Source: Marivibrio sp040218065 (GTDB lineage Bacteria; Pseudomonadota; Alphaproteobacteria; UBA8366; Aestuariispiraceae). Taken from it: a stretch of DNA of 64,000 nt. Positions within the stretch are counted from its first letter, which is position 1; each line of letters opens with the position of its first letter. The notes beneath the pieces were generated by a model, which did not search any database, was not told the DNA's origin, and saw only the letters and a program-made list of their open reading frames with translations. The stretch lies in the NCBI RefSeq assembly GCF_040218065.1, contig NZ_JAVJQE010000015.1, positions 248,001-312,000 of the forward strand, read 5' to 3'. The translations under genes and the position numbers were made by a program. Positions 58,893 through 64,000 of the stretch are shown here, one piece after another.

Positions 58893-59786
58893 TCACATCG
58901 CCGGCTCGGCGACCCCGTGTTGACGGCAGCAGGCCGTGACCGTGTTGCGCAGCAGGCAGGCGATCGTCATCGGGCCGACGCCGCCCGGCACGGGCGTGAT
59001 CGCGCCGGCGACCGCTTTCGCGGCCTCGGTGTCGACGTCCCCGACCAGGCGGGTCTTGCCGTCGTCCTTGGGAACCCGGTTGATGCCGACGTCGATCACG
59101 GTCGCGCCCGGCTTGATCCAGTCGGCCTGGATCATCTGCGGGCGCCCGACCGCGGCGACCAGGATGTCGGCCTCGCGGCAGACGGCCGGCAGGTCCTGGG
59201 TTCGGCTGTGGGCGACGGTGACCGTGCAGCTCTGTTGCAGCAGCAGATTGAACATCGGCTTGCCGACGATGTTGGACCGGCCGACCACGACCGCCTTCTT
59301 GCCCGACAGCCCGTCCTTGCCGAACCGATCCTGCAGCAGCAGCAGACAGCCGAGCGGCGTGCAGGGGATGAGCGCGTCCGCCGAGCCGGTCGAGAGCCGC
59401 CCGACATTGATCACGTGGAAGCCGTCGACGTCCTTGTCGGGGTCGATCGTCGCCAGCACCTTCTCCGCGTCGATCTGATCGGGCAGCGGCAGCTGCACCA
59501 GGATGCCGTTGACCTTGGGGTCGGCGTTCAGCTCCCGCACCTTGGCGAGCAGCGTCTCCTCGTCGGTCGCGGCGTCGTAGCGGAACTCGAAGCTCTCCAT
59601 CCCCGCTTCGACGGTCTGCTTCGCCTTGTTGCGCACATAGACCTGGCTCGCCGGATCCTCGCCAACCAGCACGACGGCGAGTCCGGGCGTGATCCCATGA
59701 TCCGCCTGCAACTGCGCGACCGCGTCGCCCACGCGCGCCCGCAGGCCCTCGGCGAAGGCCTTTCCGTCGATGATCTCTGCCGTCAT
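58893..59786 (-). CDS. folD: Methylenetetrahydrofolate dehydrogenase/cyclohydrolase FolD
   Basis: A 297-residue bifunctional one-carbon enzyme interconverting methylene-, methenyl- and formyl-THF with NADP. The catalytic Lys region is QVYVRNKAKQTVEAGM. ILVQLPLPDQID, the Rossmann motif KKAVVVGRSNIVGKPM and the terminal TPVPGGVGPMTIACLLRNT are intact. The formyl-THF product is used by Fmt, encoded about 3.4 kb away in this window. Followed on the same strand by nothing nearer than the convergent argF. Confidence 0.95.
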   Translation of the reverse strand: MTAEIIDGKAFAEGLRARVGDAVAQLQADHGITPGLAVVLVGEDPASQVYVRNKAKQTVEAGMESFEFRYDAATDEETLLAKVRELNADPKVNGILVQLPLPDQIDAEKVLATIDPDKDVDGFHVINVGRLSTGSADALIPCTPLGCLLLLQDRFGKDGLSGKKAVVVGRSNIVGKPMFNLLLQQSCTVTVAHSRTQDLPAVCREADILVAAVGRPQMIQADWIKPGATVIDVGINRVPKDDGKTRLVGDVDTEAAKAVAGAITPVPGGVGPMTIACLLRNTVTACCRQHGVAEPAM

Positions 59787-59808
59787 GTGATTAAGTCCCT
59801 TCCCCGCG

Positions 59809-60141
59809 TCATGAACCGAGGCCCAGCCGGGCCGTGATCTCCGCCGTCAGCCGATCCGGATCGCCTGCGACGTGCACGACCTTATGGCGGGACGCCGCGC
59901 CGGATATGAGGGTGAGCGACGTTTTCCGCAGACTGAGCGCCTTCGCCAAGAGCTTGAGGACGGCCGCATTGGCCGCTCCGTCGGCGGGGGGCGCCGTCAC
60001 CCGCACCGCAAGCCGGCGGCTTCGCGCGCGCGCGCCCTGGTCGTCGACCACGCCGCCCAGACGGTCGGCGGCGGCCTTCGGCGTCGCCTTCAGATGCAGC
60101 CGCACGCCGTCGCCCGCGCGCTCGATCGGCCCGGCGCTCAA
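59809..60141 (-). CDS. DUF167 (YggU) family protein
   Basis: A 110-residue member of the DUF167/YggU family. Conserved blocks are LHLKATPKAAADRLGGV, VRVTAPPADGAANAAVLKLLA and LISGAASRHKVVHV. Function is unknown; the fold is a small alpha/beta domain. It overlaps the YggT gene by 4 bases, the usual yggT-yggU pairing, and lies 22 bases upstream of folD. Confidence 0.92.
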   Translation of the reverse strand: MSAGPIERAGDGVRLHLKATPKAAADRLGGVVDDQGARARSRRLAVRVTAPPADGAANAAVLKLLAKALSLRKTSLTLISGAASRHKVVHVAGDPDRLTAEITARLGLGS

Positions 60142-60434
60142 ATCTGCATGGCGAGGCGCTGCAGGATTCCCTGGGCCAGGAAGATCAGCAGGATCACGAC
60201 GATCGGCGAGATGTCGATGCCGCCCAGATTGGGCAGAAAATTGCGGATCGGGCGAAGCGCCGGCTCGGTGATCCGGTAAAGGAAGTCGCCGACCATGTAG
60301 ACGAAGCGGTTGGAGGTGTTGATGACGTTGAAGGCCACCAGCCAGCTCAAGATCGCAGACAGGATGATCGCCCAGACATAGAGGTCCAGCGCCAGCGAGA
60401 TCACCTGGATCAGCGGGATCAAAATCGTGTCCAT
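60138..60434 (-). CDS. YggT family integral membrane protein
   Basis: A 98-residue membrane protein with two hydrophobic segments (about 6-35 and 75-95). The loop between them carries the family motif RITEPALRPIRNFLPNLGGI followed by DISPIVVILLIF. In other bacteria the family is linked to cell division or osmotic stress, but a mechanism is lacking. The stop overlaps the DUF167 start (ATGA). Both likely form an operon with folD. Confidence 0.93.
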   Translation of the reverse strand: MDTILIPLIQVISLALDLYVWAIILSAILSWLVAFNVINTSNRFVYMVGDFLYRITEPALRPIRNFLPNLGGIDISPIVVILLIFLAQGILQRLAMQI

Positions 60435-60590
60435 CGGACGCTCAGCCCTTTCCTAAATCATACACCCCCGCACGCGCGGCGCGACTGTAGCCAGCGGGCC
60501 GCGCGGGCGCAAGAAAAGGCGGGACGCGCGGCGCCCGCGGGACCATTCGCCGCGCGGCCCGACCCGCGCATTCATCGCAACCCCGCATGC

Positions 60591-61019
60591 TTATCGCAGC
60601 AAAGATCGCCCGTTCGCGGCCGCGTCCTGCAGGCCTTTGGGGTGCTTCGGCAAATCGTCGCCGACGCTCACCCAGGGAAGACGCTCCGACCAGAAGATGT
60701 GCGCGCTCGGCCGATAGAGGCTGCGGTCGTCCAGGCTCGGCGCGTAGAGGTGGGTTTCGTCCGGGAAGACGTCGGTCTCGAAGGAGGCGGGCGCGCCGCA
60801 CACCGCGCAGAAGCTGCGCACGACCCGGGGCGAGGATCGAAAGAGGCGCCGATCGCCGGTCCAGATCACGCCCGCCCGGCGCACGCCGAGCCAACTGACG
60901 TAATCCGACGAGGCGGCCCGCCGGCAGTCGTCGCAATGGCAGAACGCGCTCCACAGGATCGGCCCTTCGGCGCGCCACGTCAGGCCGCCGCATCGGCAGC
61001 GGCCGGAAAGATCGGACAT
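60591..61019 (-). CDS. GFA (CENP-V) family zinc protein
   Basis: A 142-residue GFA-domain protein. Zinc ligands are in RCRCGGLTW (about 7-15), FCHCDDCRRA (27-36) and SFCAVCGAPASF (69-80). The family was named for a formaldehyde-activating enzyme, but most members have no demonstrated activity. It is therefore annotated only as a GFA-fold protein. No neighbour suggests formaldehyde metabolism. It lies 48 bases downstream of rmuC on the same strand. Confidence 0.88.
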   Translation of the reverse strand: MSDLSGRCRCGGLTWRAEGPILWSAFCHCDDCRRAASSDYVSWLGVRRAGVIWTGDRRLFRSSPRVVRSFCAVCGAPASFETDVFPDETHLYAPSLDDRSLYRPSAHIFWSERLPWVSVGDDLPKHPKGLQDAAANGRSLLR

Positions 61020-61067
61020 CGCGCATCTCCCTCTGCGCCGGGCGCGGCCTGGGCGGCCGCGGCCGCG

Positions 61068-62525
61068 TTACGACGAGCCGCCGCGCGCCGCCTCGTCGCG
61101 CGGGGCGAACAGCTGCGCCGGCTCCTCCACCAGCTCTGATTCGGCGTCGATCACGTCCTTCTGGATGGTGAAGGAGGTGAGCTTCTCCGGCAGGCCCTTG
61201 GCGGGCGGCGTGACGCCCAGCGCCGTCAGACGGCCGAGCTTCGGCAGCACCCGCGAATTGGCCGAGCCCGCCATCTTGTTGTAGCTGTCCGCCGCGCGGT
61301 TGATCGCCTGACCCACCTTGGCGGCGTGCTCCAGCATGGTGGCGATGCGGTCGATCAGCGCTTCGGTCTCGTCGGCGATGTCCTGCAGGCTGTCCTGGTG
61401 GATCGCCAGCTGGATGCGCTGCTGGGCGACGCCGATTCCCGTCCACAGGCCGCTGGGGCCGACGACGTAGATCCCGCTCTTGGCCGCGCGCTCCGCGAAG
61501 CCGGGATCGGCGTGGGTCAGCTTCTCCACCGCCCCTTCGTTGGGCAGCCACATGAGCGTCAGCACCTGGCGCGCCTCGCTCTCCCGGCCGGCCTCGCGCA
61601 GGGCGGCCGACACGGCGGCGCGGTAATCCTTGGTCGTCAGATCGCGCAGATGCTGGTTCATGGAGCGCTTGAACTGCTGGCGCGCCGCGTCGATCGCCGC
61701 CTCGCCCTCATCCTCCGCTTCGGCCAGCTCCAGCAGGTGCTTGGAGGATTTGCTGTCGACCACCAGCACCGTCTCCGAGGGCAGGAAGACCACCGCGTCG
61801 GGCCTGAGCTTGCCGGGCGCGTCGCCGTGGCCGTCGACGCTGTATTCCAGATGGTAGTCGCGGCCCTCCACCAGCCCGAACGCCTTGAGGACGTTGCCGA
61901 GCGAGACCTGCGCCGCATGGCCGGACGTGCCCGGGGCCGAGAGCGCGCGCAGCACGGTCGCCACATGGTCGCTGTTCTGGCGGCTGAGCGCGTCGACCTC
62001 GGTGAACTGCTTGCCCAGCGCCTCGACCTTCTGGAGGATCTCGGCGGTGAACTTGGTCTTGAGCTGCTCGGCCTCCTTCTTCGCCGCCTCGTTCTCCTGC
62101 TTATGGTCCTTCAAGAGCTTGGTGGAGAGCTCGGCCGCCGTCTCGCTGACGCTCGCCTTGGCCATGGTCAGGAACTCATGACGGGCCTTGTCCCAATCGG
62201 CCTGTTGCTCCTGCTGATCCTTCAGACGCTGCCCGGCGCGCGCGATCTCGCTGTCCTTTTCGGCGAGCGCGCGATCGCGCGCCTCCAGCTTGGCCTCGAG
62301 CGCCTCCTGCTCTTGCTTCAGCTCGACGATGCGCGCCTCCGCGCCCTGGAGCCGCGTGCGGGTCTCGGAATGGGCGAGCTGCTCCTGATGCAGCTGGTCG
62401 ACGGCCGCGGCGGCCTGGTCGGCCTCGCCGGCGGGTCCGCGCCGGCGCGCGATCAGCAGGCCGGCGGTCAGGCCCGCGCCCAGGACGACCAGGGACAAGA
62501 CGATCAGCGTCGGATCGAACGGCAT
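61068..62525 (-). CDS. rmuC: DNA recombination protein RmuC
   Basis: A 485-residue RmuC. A single N-terminal membrane helix (about residues 7-26) is followed by a coiled coil to about residue 150. The RmuC nuclease-like domain then shows AQVSLGNVLKAFGLVEGRDY, RPDAVVFLPSETVLVVDSKS and LMWLPNEGAVEKLTHADPGF. RmuC restrains DNA inversions at inverted repeats, and its domain relates to restriction endonuclease folds. ATG 62525 follows AGAGGGG. It is divergent from def. Confidence 0.94.
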   Translation of the reverse strand: MPFDPTLIVLSLVVLGAGLTAGLLIARRRGPAGEADQAAAAVDQLHQEQLAHSETRTRLQGAEARIVELKQEQEALEAKLEARDRALAEKDSEIARAGQRLKDQQEQQADWDKARHEFLTMAKASVSETAAELSTKLLKDHKQENEAAKKEAEQLKTKFTAEILQKVEALGKQFTEVDALSRQNSDHVATVLRALSAPGTSGHAAQVSLGNVLKAFGLVEGRDYHLEYSVDGHGDAPGKLRPDAVVFLPSETVLVVDSKSSKHLLELAEAEDEGEAAIDAARQQFKRSMNQHLRDLTTKDYRAAVSAALREAGRESEARQVLTLMWLPNEGAVEKLTHADPGFAERAAKSGIYVVGPSGLWTGIGVAQQRIQLAIHQDSLQDIADETEALIDRIATMLEHAAKVGQAINRAADSYNKMAGSANSRVLPKLGRLTALGVTPPAKGLPEKLTSFTIQKDVIDAESELVEEPAQLFAPRDEAARGGSS

Positions 62526-62660
62526 GGCGACCCCTCTTTGAGAACGGCGGGCGCGAATCATACGGAGCCCCGGCCCGGCGGGACAAGCCGGCCGCTTGAC
62601 GCCGCAGTCAGCCGGGCTTACCTACGCTTTATTCTGACAGGAACGAAGGCCGAATCCGCC

Positions 62661-63188
62661 ATGGCGATTCTCCCCATCCTTGTCGCCCCGCATCCGGTGC
62701 TGAAAAAGAAGGCGGCGCCGGTGGCCGAGGTGACCGACGTCGAGCGCAAGCTGCTCGACGACATGCTGGAGACCATGTACGACGCGCCGGGCATCGGCCT
62801 GGCGGCGCCGCAGGTCGGCGTCTCCAAGCGCATGCTGGTGATCGACATCGCGCGCGGCGACGAGGCTCCGCAGCCGATGAAGATCGTCAATCCCGAGGTG
62901 ATCGAGGCGTCCGAGGACATGGCGACCTACGAGGAGGGCTGCCTCAGCTTTCCCGACCAGTTCGCCGAGGTGAAGCGCCCGGCGCGCGCCCGGATCCGCT
63001 ATCTGGACGAGACCGGCGTGAGCCATGAGATCGACGCCGACGGCCTGCTCGCCACCTGCATCCAGCATGAGATCGACCATCTCGACGGGGTCGTCTTCGT
63101 CGATCATCTCTCCCAGCTGAAGCGCGCCATGATCCTGCGCAAGCTGCAGAAGATGAAGAAGCAGGGCCGGCTGGCGGCGGCGGAGTGA
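62661..63188 (+). CDS. def: Peptide deformylase
   Basis: A 175-residue metal-dependent deformylase that removes the N-formyl group from nascent proteins. All three motifs are present: GIGLAAPQVG (about 45-54), EEGCLSFP (Cys metal ligand, about 93-100) and QHEIDHLDGV (about 135-144). ATG 62661 follows GAAGG. It is followed after 28 bases by fmt, the enzyme that adds the formyl group, in the classic def-fmt pair. Confidence 0.96.
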   Translation: MAILPILVAPHPVLKKKAAPVAEVTDVERKLLDDMLETMYDAPGIGLAAPQVGVSKRMLVIDIARGDEAPQPMKIVNPEVIEASEDMATYEEGCLSFPDQFAEVKRPARARIRYLDETGVSHEIDADGLLATCIQHEIDHLDGVVFVDHLSQLKRAMILRKLQKMKKQGRLAAAE

Positions 63189-63216
63189 CGGCCGCGCCAG
63201 GCCGACGGGAGCTGAG

Positions 63217-64000
63217 ATGCCGCTGACGCTCGCCTTCATGGGCACGCCGGATTTCTCGGTCCCGACGCTGAAAGCCCTGGTCGACGCCGGCCACCGCATT
63301 CGCCGGGTCTACACCCAGCCCCCGCGTCCCGCGGGCCGCGGCCAGCAGGAGCGGCCGACGCCGGTCCACCGCGCGGCCCAGGATCTCGGCCTCGACGTCG
63401 TCCATCCCGAAAGCCTGCGCGACGCGGGCGTCCTCGACAGCTTCCGCCATCTCGGGCTCGACGCGGCCGTCGTGGTCGCCTACGGCCTGATCCTCCCCAA
63501 ACCCTATCTGGAGGCGCCGACATTCGGCTGCCTCAACATCCACGCCTCCTTGTTGCCGCGGTGGCGCGGCGCGGCGCCGATCCAGCGCGCCATCCTGGCC
63601 GGCGACGCGCAGACGGGAATCTCCATCATGCAGATGGGCCCCGGCCTCGACGACGGCCCGGTGATCCTGGAGGAGCCGACGCCGATCACCGCCCAGACCA
63701 CCGCCGGCGCGCTGCATGACGAGCTTTCCCAGCTCGGCGCGCGCCTGCTGCTGGAGGCGCTGGACGGCCTTCAGGCTGGGACGCTGCACCCCAAGCCCCA
63801 GCCGGACGAGGGCGTCACCTACGCGCCGAAGCTGGAGAAGGCGGAAGGGCTGATCGACTGGTCGGAAAGCGCCGTCGACCTCGACCGCCGGGTCCGCGCG
63901 CTGACCCCCTGGCCCGGCTGTTTTTTCGAGCGCGAGGCCGACGGCGGAGAGCGCGCGCGCATCAAACTCATCGCCGCCAAACCCGCCGCCCACGCGCTGG
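63217..64000 (+). CDS. fmt: Methionyl-tRNA formyltransferase, 5' part
   Basis: The first 261 codons are in the window; the 3' end lies beyond it. The enzyme formylates initiator Met-tRNA using 10-formyl-THF. The N-terminal fold begins LAFMGTPDFSVPTLKALV. The active site is CLNIHASLLPRWRGAAPIQR with Asn/His, and Asp in GPGLDDGPVI. YAPKLEKAEGLIDWS marks the start of the C-terminal OB domain. ATG 63217 is supported by GGGAG upstream. Confidence 0.95.
   Translation, partial: MPLTLAFMGTPDFSVPTLKALVDAGHRIRRVYTQPPRPAGRGQQERPTPVHRAAQDLGLDVVHPESLRDAGVLDSFRHLGLDAAVVVAYGLILPKPYLEAPTFGCLNIHASLLPRWRGAAPIQRAILAGDAQTGISIMQMGPGLDDGPVILEEPTPITAQTTAGALHDELSQLGARLLLEALDGLQAGTLHPKPQPDEGVTYAPKLEKAEGLIDWSESAVDLDRRVRALTPWPGCFFEREADGGERARIKLIAAKPAAHAL

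Overview
The window is a 64 kb stretch of a very GC-rich (roughly 70%) bacterial chromosome. The gene content points to an alphaproteobacterium, most likely of the Rhodospirillales or a nearby order. Evidence for this is the ffs-dnaX-ybaB-recR block, a glnK-amtB pair followed by a DapC-type aminotransferase and ftsK-lolA, a UbiH-family ring hydroxylase, a TipN-like membrane coiled-coil protein and MeaB. No rRNA, tRNA, IS element, integrase or CRISPR array was seen. Genes are dense, often overlap by 4 bases (ATGA or GTGA), and lie on both strands. The taxonomic placement is inference from gene content; no marker gene was compared.

Layout. 1-8 kb: the 3' end of purH, a large STAND-like NTPase with near-identical 44-residue repeats read leftward, and a small unknown gene read rightward from an intergenic region with two copies of GCGCAC-N3-GTGCRC. 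Then come a SAM-hydrolase (DUF62) gene, meaB, and three genes of unknown function, two of them translationally coupled. 8-18 kb: an Lrp regulator with a GNAT acetyltransferase, a 1065-residue coiled-coil TipN-like protein, upp with a dienelactone-hydrolase-like protein that has lost its nucleophile Cys, a DUF2937 protein, proline iminopeptidase, a degenerate SNase-like protein and a UbiH-family hydroxylase. 18-28 kb: a sigma-54 promoter driving glnK-amtB with a strong terminator, a DapC-like aminotransferase, ftsK overlapping lolA, a sterol-desaturase-family protein, a PuuD-like hydrolase, a DUF2059 protein and exonuclease III.

29-36 kb is the main accessory block. It is a seven-gene co-directional cluster: two MurG-like glycosyltransferases, two GT4-like glycosyltransferases, a histidine phosphatase, a polysaccharide-deacetylase-fold protein and a small membrane protein. 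Together they look like an uncharacterised glycan pathway. 36-42 kb encodes a complete oligopeptide-type ABC importer (fused ATPases, binding protein, two permeases). 42-44 kb holds a TPR-sulfotransferase gene interrupted by an in-frame amber codon. 44-52 kb is a leftward run: htpX, a BKACE enzyme, DUF3429, DUF4139, a glutamine-amidotransferase-like protein, recR, ybaB, dnaX and the SRP RNA.

52-64 kb: a lower-GC DUF3800 gene next to the SRP RNA, nudC, an SH3-domain protein, a 2-hydroxyacid dehydrogenase, argD-argF, folD, DUF167 and YggT proteins, a GFA-family protein, rmuC, and def-fmt (fmt runs off the window). Most of the window is housekeeping. The points most worth following up are the repeat-bearing NTPase with its twin operators, the coupled unknown pair at 5.7-8.2 kb, the glycan cluster at 29-36 kb, and the amber-interrupted sulfotransferase.
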